Source of the DNA: Henckelia pumila
Lineage: Eukaryota; Streptophyta; Magnoliopsida; Lamiales; Gesneriaceae
Assembly (NCBI RefSeq): GCF_033568475.1
Contig: NC_133121.1
Location: 45,359,905-45,423,904 of the forward strand
DNA: 64,000 nt
Direction of reading: 5' to 3'
Each line of letters starts with the position of its first letter. The stretch's first letter is position 1. Of the stretch, positions 33,458 to 44,680 are shown piece after piece. The notes under the pieces were generated by a model. The model ran no database searches. It was not told where the DNA came from and saw only the letters and a program-made list of their open reading frames with translations. A program made the position numbers and the translations under genes.

Positions 33458-35292
33458 TGAAAGAGTTGATGCCCCATTAGCCAACTTGTGGCTAAGGGCT
33501 TTGAGAGTCTCTTTTTGTAAACAATCTTTGTTTAATATAATATACATTCTTTAAATGGCGTTCACTTTATCTTATTATTATATAATGATATATTATTCCT
33601 ATTTTGATAAAGACCTTGAATATACTAAATTAAGATGTTGTAGCATATGGGGATGGCTATCATGAAACACATCTTATAGTCACTGTATATTCTAAACAGT
33701 TCCTAGTCGATTGAGTCGTCCGTTAATAAGGATAAGGATCGCTCGAGATTGAGACTAGCATTTGCGATGCCGAGTATCACGTTTCATTGGTATGGAACAT
33801 AGAAATGTTCAAAGCATGCAAATGGATATTCATATGATGAATGATCGAACTACCCTATCCGGACTTTCCAAGTGGTTATCACTTATCGAGTGGATAAAGT
33901 CCGCGGTTTTGGTTGTACACCATTAGTCCTTACTACTTGAAACATCATTGAGACTCTATATGCTAGTACTGTATTTTGACTCGTTTACCAACTCTATTGG
34001 GGTCATCAGGTGTCGGGATTGGGTACAGTTATGACACATATAGGAGTCGATGCTTTGTTGTCAAGGATTCACCACATACTTGCGAGTGTGGATATCCTAT
34101 GCGATATGAGGAGATATTAGTGTGACGAATCTCTGGCCAGAGTACATGATGTGTTTTAGGTTACTCGGTGTTCCTAGTAACACATGCGATGTCACTATTT
34201 GATCTCCAAGATGTAATGCATAGTTATCGAATCTCGAACGACTCTCGATTTACCAATGGTTGTTGATTCGATCGGGATATATGGATGAAGGGACCGTACT
34301 GTACGCTAACCAAAATCTATTAGTTCTTGCAGGCACTATCAGTGATACCTAGGGAATCATGGGGCGATTTTGCTAGGCGCTCTTACCATGATTCGTTGGG
34401 TAAGTCGGAAATTGTTGTTCCGAGTCACAAGGAGTTGTGAGCCCACGGCTAGCTGTATCCCTGAACCATTGAGGGTTATACAAGTAATGGATTTTTAATC
34501 CCCATTGAGATAATTAAATTTGAAGAGTTAAATTTAGTGAATAAAGAAGTGGGACTTCTTATTTAAGAGAAGAGGGAGTAAGATTTCCTAAAATGACATA
34601 GTGATGGACATTTTTGAAAACCACTGAATTCGGATTCAGAAAATTTGTCTTGACTTTAAAAGATGCAGAAATGGTTTATGTCCACATTGGTGAAATTGGT
34701 TTATCAATCTGAGTCACGATGAATTTTATATTAATTTCTGAACATGCGGGCTTTGCTTGTCAGGCTTGAACTTATGACTAATGGGCCCTAAGCTGTTAGC
34801 AGCCCACATTATAAATAAGTTATTGCAGTGCAGAAATTACACAACACAGGCATAATTTTCGAAAACCTAGAGCCTCCTCTCTTAGGGTTTTTGGCCGCCC
34901 CCCTCCCCTACTGTGTTCGAGAATTTCAGTCTGCAAATTTCGAATTTGCAGTCTGAATTAGCAGATCAAATCTGTTATTTCTCTTCGTAGAAACTTCTGA
35001 TAGACTTTCTAGTGCAGTCTATCAGAGGGATTAAACTTCTGTTCGTGGACCTGATTGAAGAAACGTTCGTTCATCAGTTCCTGGGATATACAACAAGAGC
35101 AGTTTAATCTGTTGGTGTCCATAATCTCGTTTCGAGATTTTAAGGTAAAATTTACATTGTTTAAATTTTATGTTATCAATTTTAATCGTAGGAATTTGAT
35201 ACCCATATGGAATCGTTCCATATAAAATTTTAAAACTTCCGCTGCAACGTGTATCACCTTTTTTCGATCCGGAGAACGACCGTGTTCCAACA
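33458..35292 (+). repeat. Copia-2 3' LTR
   Basis: It is 1835 bp, the same length as the 5' LTR, and preceded by the purine tract GGGCAAGTGGGAGAT. It has TATAAATA at 34810-34817. Differences from the 5' copy are single bases. It ends TTCCAACA before the duplicated cctgc. Confidence 0.97.
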
Positions 35293-36422
35293 CCTGCCCC
35301 GTCGAATGGAGTGTCCAGACATACAAAAATATTGGACGTGAGCTCTAAGCTCAATACATAAGCAATGATATATATAATATATGCAGCACATAAGTGTATT
35401 TAAAATTAGGGTAAAAACAGTACTCAGAGGCGCCAGGAATATACAGGGCAATGTCGGATAGCAAGTCCGCGTTGCCTCTCCTATATTCACATATCAACTA
35501 TAGCGTCTGCCCCACCGTCGTGGTCGCTCCTAGTGATAGCAAAACCCAGGGGCTGAGTGTCCCCAGACACGAATCCTTAAGGAGTAACTCATCACCAATG
35601 GAAACGGTCTAGACTCACATCATACCAGATGCAGTTTACCGTAAAAACATGCATGTGCTATAGCCGTAAAACATATAAACAAGTATCACATACTCATGCA
35701 ACACATATAATATATATCATGCTGGCCATCTCAGTCAATACTTACGTACCTTACTACAGACAGTCCTAGCAGTCCCACTGTACGTTTCAAGCCTATCATC
35801 AGCTCTACAATGCAAATATCCATGCATCATTCATTAAGGTCTAAAAGCTTTAACTAAGCTATTGCATACTCCTAAATAATTTAAGGAGACCATAGCTATA
35901 CCTGCGTCCATCGTCAGCCCACTGTTGGCGACTGCCTCAAAACAGAGGCACATCTCTGTTACGACGCCAGGATTGCTCCGCTACTTCCGAATTCCCAATA
36001 GGACGTCTAGAATTTCCTAGATCTAAGTTAGAAGACTAAGAAAATAGAGAGAAGAGAGGAGAGAAGTTGCAAATGAGCCTCGACACCTCTATTTATAGAC
36101 AGCGAACGAAATGTATGTTCCTCCAACGTTGCGTTCGTTATCGAATGGACCGTCCGTCCGACCTTCTTTGTGTCCGATGTCCCATCAAGGTCACAAGAAA
36201 TGACGTCATCTTGCTGACATCACTGATGACATCAGATGGCTAGAACGTTGAGTCTGTTCCTCAACGTTGCTTCCTTTCCAGGTCACCATTTGGGCCATTT
36301 CCAATCATTCTGAGTCCATTTCTGAAGTCCGTTAATCCATCTGAAATTTCCTTAATCATGTATTAATAAATCAAAACATGATCATACTCATTAATCGCTA
36401 ATTACTGATACGGGTCACTACA

Positions 36423-36953
36423 TTCTCCCCCCCCCCCCCCTCTTAAAAGATTTCGCCCTCGAAATCTAGGGTAAAACCTCAAGAACGTATTAAAAATCTT
36501 TATTGCGCGTCTGGTCGAATAAATCTAGGGTAAGACCTCAAGAACGTATTAAAAATCTTTATTGCGCGTTTGGTCGAATAGCTTTCGACACACTCAGACT
36601 CTTGTTTAAATTCCTGTAAGCTCCATTAATGCTGATCCACATTAGCATTCTCCCAGCTGAAAATTACTGCGCTACTTGTCGACAGTCGAACTCCTCTGAA
36701 ACTAATGTGTCACAAAACTGACACATCTTCCATCTTGACCACGATCTCACTGATCACGGAGGATGCAAACACTCGCTCGGTCGAGATCATCGTTCCAAGG
36801 AAAAGTCTTAGACTGACGAAGACCAAGTAATAACCTGACTAGCTTACAATATTCATCAAATCATTAACTGAATCTAACACCAATCCCAACACTGCACTTG
36901 ACACAGCATCACGATTTTCTACTTAATAGAATTCTACCGATACAAAGCTATAC
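36423..36953 (-). other. Gypsy-E interior next to its 3' LTR: purine tract, motif and a 59-bp tandem duplication
   Basis: A run of 14 C at 36427-36440 is the complement of an expanded purine tract. The complement of TTTCGAGGGCGAAA follows at 36451-36464. A 59-bp unit is duplicated in tandem at 36462-36520 and 36521-36579, with two differences. No pol reading is visible, unlike in Gypsy-A or B, where pol reaches almost to the LTR. The solo LTR F starts at 36954. Confidence 0.65.
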
Positions 36954-38180
36954 TGTAACACCTAGAATTTCTTTACATTAAACGTAATGCATAATTAGGA
37001 TAATTAATATTTTAAATAGAATAACATAATAAATTAAGTTAAAGGTTTAAATGACTTTTATTTATAATGATTATGTGTTAAATTTAATTAGGATTTTAAA
37101 GAGCCTAATATAATTATTTTAAGATTTATTTTATTGAAAAATTTCAGTTTTATATATATAAATATTTTGAAAGTTTATTTTTCGCCTAACTGAGTCATTT
37201 TTAGGGTTTTTAGGGCACCTTAAATTTTTGGGCCTTTGTAATTTCGAAAATTAGGAATTTAAATATCCAAATCCTATGATGGGCTAGCATACTTGGTCTT
37301 CCATTGCCCATCCAACTAATTTAATAGTCCAAGGCCCGTTTGATTTTTTTTTTTAACCCAAACAAGGAGCCCTAATTCACTCCATCTTCTTCCCCCTTTT
37401 CTCACGACATCATTCATTTCTGAGAACTCCAACGAGCCGTGTCTTCTCACTCGTACACACTGCACTCAAATCTTGTTTGAATTTCAAGATTTTTGTAGAA
37501 ACACGATCGTCACGTCGCGAGCTTTTTTTTCATACTTTTATTTTTGCGTTTAAGGCATGTTCTATTTCTTCCCTCTCACCATTTGGATCGATATAGCGTC
37601 TGTCTGTTGAGTAAAATTATGTGCTAACTTTTTGTGTGATGTTTAATTCGTGATTTTTTTTAGCTATGCATCGTTTCCCCTTTTCCCCTGTTTTGGCGTA
37701 TGGCTGGTCCGTCAGTTTCTGTTCTTGGTTGCTGGTCAGTGAGCTCGTTGGAGGCTAGTTCGTAGGGGGGAGCGTCTCGGCCTGGAGGTGGCATGTGTGT
37801 TCTTGCTAATAATTTTCAATATGGCAGTAAATAGAGGCATGTGTGTTCTTGCTCTGGGGAGTGTCATGCTTGTGTGTCTGGGGGGTCGGGTTCATGGCTC
37901 ATGGCTCGAGCCATGACCTGATCAGGTTGAACTGGCAGGACCCTGGGGGCGGTCTTGCCAGAAGAGTTCCGGCCGGGCTCCGGCCATGGCTAGCCGGAGC
38001 AGGAGGGGACTTGGGAATGTTGGGCTATGCGTAGGTGTGAACGGTAGAAGGAGAGTGGGCTGATGGATTGGGCTGGAATGGGTAGTGTAGTTGGGCTGGG
38101 TCTTGGCTAGTGGCCCGGGTCGGGTTATGGTGCCGGGTCGGGTCTTGGTCCATGGGCAATGTATCGAGTTTTGGGTCGGG

Positions 38181-39565
38181 TGACCGGCTAAATCGGTGTG
38201 ATATAAATCTATGGTAAGCGTACCAGGTCAAGTAATAGTAAAGCCGACAAAAAGTCCAAGTATTGATCCACAGGAACTGTTGTCAATTCTCAAGAATTAA
38301 TTATTTTACTTAATCTAGACAAAATAATAAAAAACAATCTGATTTAAATAAAATAAGAAAATAAAATAAAAACTGTTTAAGAAATAATAATAAAAATAAC
38401 TGAATATAAAAATAATTAAAACAAAGACAGACACACATAGGTATCGAACAAATCATGCAACATGTAGTCGATTCAGGACTCAGATTTAATCTTAGATTAC
38501 GGGAATTCTCCTAATTTATTCATAGGTCTATTTTTAGAACAATCAAACCTATTCAAATATTGACGGATTAATCTTTCGTAATTCTAATCAAATTTGAATG
38601 CATTAAATATTTGTGAAAATTCAGTTTGCACCCAAATCGCACACTGAAATCAAATTTTATTTCTAGTCGGTTTTACAATATGTTGATTATCAAAGTGATC
38701 AAAATCGAAACCTCCTCTGTCGACTTGGAATCGATTAACCTGCAAACAAACAGTTGATCAGACTATTCACAAGACAAATATAAATCTGACAATCAATAAA
38801 ACAAAATCAACTCTGAAAAATCACAAACAAACATAAAAGTTTTCTACATAAATTTGTTCGACCAATCACGCCGTCTTGGTTGAAAACAAACTACTCAATT
38901 ATTGAAACTATAATTCAATAAATAAAAATAAAGAAGAACAGAAGAAGAAAAAGTGTATAAATCTTCTCCCAAGCTTTGAAGCCGCCTCCCTTGTGTTGTC
39001 TGCGTTCGGAACCCCTAATCTGATGAATAGATCGGTATTTAAATGCCCAAGGGTCTTCAAAAGATAGCATCCAATCCGAGCAAGAGTTTCTAAAAATACA
39101 GATTCTGCACGCTCCGCTCGCTCGAGCGAGCACAGATCTCGCTCAAGCGAGCAACTCTCTGTCCAAATATATATTTTTTTCAGTCAAGGTCTCGCTCGCT
39201 CGAGCGAGCATAGACTCTCGCTCGAGCGAGTCAATTTTTCTGCTCCGCACGACGATTTTGAAAAATTTATATCTTGAGATCTAGCCGTCGGATCAAGCTG
39301 AAATTTGGACAGCAGCTTCAAAACATCTTGAGCTTTATTTTGAACGGTGGAAATCGGATTTGGGTTTCTCTAAAATTAAATTTGATTTTTTGAACAAAGC
39401 TGCTTCGTAATTCACTCTTTAACAATTCATTTTCCTACAAAATTAACCCGGAGAGTGTAATACACACACATGAACTAAAACACATAAAAACACATAAAAA
39501 ATATGAATGCACATAAAATAGACATAAAAATAACATGAAATAATTCATACAAAATGCACTTATCA
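38181..39565 (-). repeat. Element G 3' LTR (left)
   Basis: It is 1385 bp and aligns end to end with 41891-43284. It contains the perfect palindrome GCTCGCTCGAGCGAGC at 39116-39131 and 39194-39209, with related copies up to 39230. A TATA-like TTTAAATA on the minus strand lies just beside it, near 39036-39043. Confidence 0.92.
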
Positions 39566-40914
39566 ACACCCTCATACTTAAATCTTGCTCGCCCTCGAGC
39601 AAGAAATGCAAAAACAATATGCAAACAAAAACATAAGTGAGAATGAATCATGAACAACAGCCTCCGACAAGTTTCAACTTCAACAACTAAAAAAACCTCA
39701 AACTTTTGAATTGTTCACAATACACTGTCAGTTTAACATAAACGTGTGTGTGTTCCATGTCATTCCAATTTCGTGCAACTTCAAAAGAATCTGTCCTAAG
39801 AATGCTTAACGACCTATGAAAATTTAATGCAAGTATCACAATCCAGCACTCCTTCATCCCAACAATCCCAAACAAAAACATGCACTTTCTTGAGATTAAT
39901 TACGTACCTCCGGATTTTGCACCCGATATTTTTTATAAGCCCCAATAATTACCCCTCAAACTTAGCTATAACTAAGATAGGATTCGGATTTCAATCCCCT
40001 CGTCTATAGCCCGGATGGAGCATCAATCTCATTTAACCCGCAAACTTAGCTATGGAATAATGATTAGAATTTCAATCATTGTCCAAGCCCGGATGGAATT
40101 AACTTTTTTTTTTCACAAAAAATTTTCAAAAAAATTTTATAGGTACGCCCAAGATCATACATGCAATGTCTAACAATCATCGGGAATCCAAAGACACTAT
40201 CATGATCAACAAACACCAATTGTCGTGCAATAGTCAAGCAAACACGAATTTCATCAATTACATCGCTACACTACACCAGTCTAACATGCGTGCTTAAGAT
40301 GATTCACGATTCAACCAACAGTTTCTCATGTTCAATCAAAAGCAACATTTTCCAAAAACAATTTTTTTTTTTACAACTCTATCATCATCGGCCAACATTC
40401 ATCATTGTACTTATTCACACAACACAAACACAAAATATAATGATATGCATGAATACGAACTATATGCAATAAACTAGACCAAATGAATGCAAACAACAAC
40501 ACAAACAAACCTAATCTACCCCCCCCCCCCCCACCCATACTTATCCAAAGCATTGCCCCCAATGCTCTAGAACAATGAAAAAAATGTAAAACAAACACAC
40601 AATGAAAACAAAAATAACACTCCCCTGGTTGCGTATTCGTCCTCTTCCTTCTTGACAGTATCAGCTGGGACAGCAGCAGCAGTCTCGATATATCGGCAGG
40701 CATGACAAACTGGCATGAGAAAGAAACAAAAATCAAATAAAAACAAAAACAAAAAACAAAAAATAAAATAAAAAGCAAAAAGAAATAACACTGGGTTGCC
40801 TCCCAGTTAGCGCTAAGTTTATAGTCTACAGCCCGACTATGCAGAAGCAACCATCAAAGAGCGGCTGCCGCCCATAGTATGAATCATACGACTCTACGTA
40901 TGGGTCTTGATTTT
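39566..40914 (-). other. Element G interior, downstream non-coding part
   Basis: There is no convincing gene. A run of 14 C lies at 40519-40532, and A-rich simple stretches surround it. On the minus strand a decayed trace ending in NWEATQ (near 40795-40815) resembles a short motif seen downstream of gag in Athila/Tat-type elements. The rest shows nothing I recognise. Confidence 0.45.
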
Positions 40915-41762
40915 CTACGCCCTCAAGCTTGGCGTGATATTGAATTTGTAAGCTCGTTGGTCCAGCAATACTCGGTATGAATTTTTTTTTTTGAAGGAGG
41001 CTCCGAATCTAGGCTGAAGCTCATAGATGATGGAATATGCTGGAGGTGGCATCAATGGCAAGAAAGAATATTCTAACGGTGTACATGGAACGACCATTGA
41101 CGAGGTAAAATATGTAGCCTTGTATGTTTCTTCCTCCTCCAAGTCCACTATTGGCTCTTCTTCATAAGAAAATTCCTCAAAAATAATTTCCTCATGCTCT
41201 GGCTCAACTACTTCACGCTCTTGGCAGATCTCATAAATTGGTTCTCTATGAAGCGCAATCTGTTCATCTAAAAGACTCAAAAATTTGATGCGGTTTTCGA
41301 AGAACTGGTTTGTCTCTTCCTGCCTTTTCACAAAATTCTCCAAATGAGCCACATGATCCTCAAAATACCCTGCACACTCTTCTTGATGCTCCGGTGGTTG
41401 GTTCGCAAAATTTGTGGAGTTGAATTCTGGAGGATATTTGTGACTCCAACCTTGCAATGAAGGATCACAATGCCAATGGTAGTCAAAATCTGCCATATCA
41501 TTTAACAAGTGCATAACACTGTTATAATCTCTGTTGAACAAGTGACTGCCAGTTGCCCAAGCTCCATAATCTATCCAACGTCTTGTTAGCTCATCCAAAC
41601 CACCATAAAAAATTTGAATTAAAGTGTAGTTCGAAAAATCATGACATCTAAACCTGTTAGCCAAATCATTGAATCTCCCTCAAGCAGCATAGAAGGGCTC
41701 CGAGTATTGTTGGCCAAACCTTGTGAACACCTGTTGATGATCTATCTCCAAGTACCTCACAA
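40915..41762 (-). pseudogene. Element G gag-like protein with acidic C-terminal extension
   Basis: The minus-strand reading starts upstream of 41680, with a QVFTRFGQQYSEPFYAA block, and is broken by a TGA at 41680-41682. It then runs open for 249 codons to 40915. The first part, RFNDLANRF followed by YTLIQIFYGGLDELTRRWID, matches the core of plant Athila/Tat gag. The second half is unlike gag. It has a coiled-coil-like stretch (VAHLENFVKRQEETNQFFENR), then a very acidic segment with many Glu, then a Pro-rich end. No zinc knuckle is visible. The function of the extension is unknown. Confidence 0.7.
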
Positions 41763-41866
41763 GTAAGAAAAAAAAATAATTAAAAATTAAAAATAAAAAA
41801 AAATAATGCAAGAAAAAAAAATGTCTAGTTTCAAGCAAATAATCTATCATAATATTAACTTAACAG

Positions 41867-41884
41867 TCCCCGGCAATGGCGCCA
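41867..41884 (-). other. Element G primer-binding site (tRNA-Asp)
   Basis: The minus strand reads TGGCGCCATTGCCGGGGA. This matches the complement of the plant tRNA-Asp 3' end at 17 of 18 positions, and the 5' LTR begins six bases away. Confidence 0.88.
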
Positions 41885-41890
41885 AAAACT

Positions 41891-43284
41891 TGACCGGCCA
41901 AATCGGTGTGATATAAATCTACTGGCAAGCGTACTAGGTCAAGTAATAGTAAAGTGGACAAAAAGTCCAAGTATCGATCCCACAGGGACTGTTGTCAATT
42001 CTCAAGAATTAATTATTTTATTTAATCTAGACAAAATAATAAAAAACAATTTGATTTAAATAAAATAAGAAAATAAAATAAAAACTGTTTAAAAAATAAT
42101 TATAAAAATAACTGAATATAAAAATAATTAAAACAAAGACAACCAAGACACACATAGGTACCGAATAAATCATGTAACATGTAGTCGATTCAGGACTCAG
42201 ATTTAATCTTAGATTACGGGAATTCTCCTAATTTATTCAAAGGTCTATTTCTAGAACAATCAAACCTATTCAAATATTGACGGATTAATCTTTCGTAATT
42301 CTAATCAAATTTGAATACATTAAATATTTGTAAAAATTCAGTTTGCACCCAAACTGCACACTAAAACCAAATTCTATTTCTAGTCGGTTTTACAATATGT
42401 TGATTATCAAAGTGATCAAAATCGAAACCTCCTCTGTCGACTTGAAATCGATTAACATGCAAGCAAACAGTTGATCAGACTATTCACAAGACAAATATAA
42501 ATCTGACAATCAATAAAACAAAATCAACTCTGAAAAATCCCAAACAAACATACAAGTTTTCTACATAAATTTGTTCGGCCCAATCACGCCGTCTTGATTG
42601 AAAACAAACTACTCAATAATTGAAACTATAATTCAATAAATAAAAATAAAGAAGAACAGAAGAAGAAAAAGTGCAGAAATCTTCTCCCAAGCTTTGAAGC
42701 CGCCTCCCTTGTGTTGTCTGCGTTCGGAACCCCTAATCTGATGAATAGATCGGTATTTAAATGCCCAAGGGTCTTCAAAAGATAGCATTCAATCCGAGCA
42801 AGAGTTTCTAAAAATACAGATTCTGCACGCTCCGCTCGCTCGAGCGAGCACAGATCTCGCTCGAGCGAGCAACTCTCTGTCCAAATATTATTTTTTTTCA
42901 GCCCAGGTCTCGCTCGCTCGAGCGAGCATAGACTCTCGCTCGAGCGAGTCAATTTTTATGCTCCGCGCGACAATTTTGAAAAATTCATATCTTGAGATCT
43001 AGCTGTCGGATCAAGATAAAATTTGGACAGAAGCTTCAAAACATCTTGAGATTTATTTTGAACGGTGAAGATCGGAATTGGATTTCTATTAAATTAAATT
43101 AAATTTTTTGAACAAAGCTGCTCCGTAATTCACTCTTCAACAATTTATTTTCCTACAAAATTAACCCGGAGAGTGTAATACACACACATGAACTAAAACA
43201 CATAAAAATACATAAAAAAATATGAATGAACATAAAATAGACATTAAAATAACATGAAATAATTCACACAAAATGCACTTATCA
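41891..43284 (-). repeat. Element G 5' LTR (right)
   Basis: It is 1394 bp. It has the same GCTCGCTCGAGCGAGC palindromes as the left copy, at 42834-42949. Differences from the left LTR are scattered substitutions and a few short indels. Confidence 0.92.
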
Positions 43285-44680
43285 TCGGGTCATATTATTT
43301 TATTTTGGGCCAACAATTTAGTTAGGGCCCCAAGTTATTAAACTTGGCTTAATTATTATTATTTGGGATTAAGTTATTACATTGGGCTTAGGTTATGAAA
43401 CTGAGCTTAATTATTATCTGGGCTTAAGTAATAATTGGGTTTTAATTATTTGGGCCTATGGTGTCATAGTTGGCTTAAATAAATAATTGGGCTTAAGATA
43501 ATATTAGGATTTAAGTTAATTATAATTGGGTTTGAGTGAATTATTTGGTTATTGGGCCAGAATTAGTTTCAGAGCTTTCTTTTAAGATCAGCAACTCGAA
43601 CCAGCCGTGATAAAATAATAGTCCGTAAATATATATTTAATAAACGTATAAGTATTATTTCGATATGAATATTATTTTTATATATAAAAATAATAATTAA
43701 ATATATATTTACGGGCAAATATTTTTTAAGGAAAAGTAATATTTCTAATTCACAATTCATGCATATGTTTTACGTTAAATTGATGGCATGTGAAGAAAAA
43801 TAAATTTGGGATAATTGATGTGATTTGTGACAAACACGGGACTGGAGGTCTGGATACCGGGCACGATGACCTTTCCACTTACGATTATGAGCCTATGGAT
43901 CCCCAAAGATTGGGTGAAGTGGCATAGGGTGTTAGGGGATTACACCCCACAGGCCACCACCACGTACGATGGATTTAGATTGATCAATCGAATTAGGTTA
44001 CACTTCACTGGTATGAACCACAACAAAGATTTTATGATTATGACATGCCATATTTATGTTACGTAAGAATGATATGATTATGTTACGATTTATTATTACG
44101 CATATGATTTTATGTTCATGCATGCATTAAAATCCTCAGGTTATTTTTATATGCGTCATGTGTTTGCATGTGGTTTTATTTAGTAGTACTTGTTATGTAT
44201 ATTATAGAGCATGCTGGGCCTCTAGGCTCACTAGATCTAAATGGTGCAGATGAGTTTGATTCCGTAGCTGATGTGGTCCCGACTGGTGGCGAGGACCTCT
44301 GAGCATCCACTGCTAGTTGGCTTGCCCGTGACCATTGCAGTATTTATTTCCGCACTTTTATGAGAATATTCTGAGGATTGTATTGAACTATTTACAGTGC
44401 ATGTTTGCTATTTTACCACTCACGTTATGATTTGACCATGTTTGAGTATTTTTAAACTATGTATTTCCGCAATTTGCGATACCGTATTTCTCGCGCTTAC
44501 ATTATTTTAAATTATTCGAACATTTTAAACTGCTAGAGTTCAATCAATATATTATATATTATATCACGTGGAATAAAATTATTTTCAGTAATGACGCATA
44601 TATGTATGGGCATATATGTGGTATTTAAATCTATATTTTTTTAAAAAAAAATCCTTTGAGTTTTCGGCCGTTTCATATAC

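Larger units (their letters stand above)
25869..35292 (+). mobile_element. Copia-2, complete Ty1/Copia retrotransposon
   Basis: The element is 9424 bp with two LTRs of exactly 1835 bp each, Met primer-binding site, a long leader, one gag-pol frame and a purine tract. The target-site duplication is exact: cctgc at 25864-25868 and again at 35293-35297. It sits in the Gypsy-E LTR. The LTRs differ by substitutions only. Two in-frame stops in pol make this copy unable to code for a whole polyprotein. Copia-1 and Copia-3 belong to the same family. Confidence 0.97.
25618..36422 (-). repeat. Gypsy-E 3' LTR, split by Copia-2
   Basis: The LTR parts are 25618-25868 and 35298-36422, about 1376 bp in all. 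The plus strand starts TGTAGCAACCC and ends GGGTCACTACA, followed by a C-run that is the complement of the purine tract. Blocks such as CTAAGCTATTGCATACTCC and the minus-strand TATA box at 36089-36097 are shared with the Gypsy-B LTR. The flank caaaa (25613-25617) would be the left target-site duplication; the right copy is outside the window. CAACGTTG-type palindromes are scattered at about 36130-36280. Confidence 0.88.
38181..43284 (-). mobile_element. Element G, short Athila/Tat-like LTR retrotransposon with gag only
   Basis: The element is 5104 bp with LTRs at 38181-39565 and 41891-43284 and an exact duplication tcggg (38176-38180 and 43285-43289). The ends are TGACCGGC ... CACTTATCA on the plus strand. 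The primer-binding site matches tRNA-Asp, as in Athila-type elements, and sets the minus orientation. The interior is only 2.3 kb and holds a gag-like frame but no protease, RT or integrase. It is therefore non-autonomous. Confidence 0.9.
36954..44675 (+). mobile_element. Solo LTR F (Gypsy-type), split by element G
   Basis: The LTR parts are 36954-38180 and 43290-44675, about 2.6 kb in all. It starts TGTAACACCTAG, ends GGCCGTTTCA and is flanked by an exact duplication tatac (36949-36953 and 44676-44680). With no internal region, it is a solo LTR left by recombination between two LTRs. A CTCACTAGATCTAAATGGTG block followed by CAG near 44225-44250 matches one in the Gypsy-A LTR, which supports the plus orientation. 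At 37890-38010 it has GC palindromes, including a perfect 18-base one at 37899-37916. Confidence 0.88.

Noticed and set aside
40519..40532. C14 homopolymer in element G
   Set aside because: Could be a sequencing or assembly artefact, and no function is implied by the sequence.
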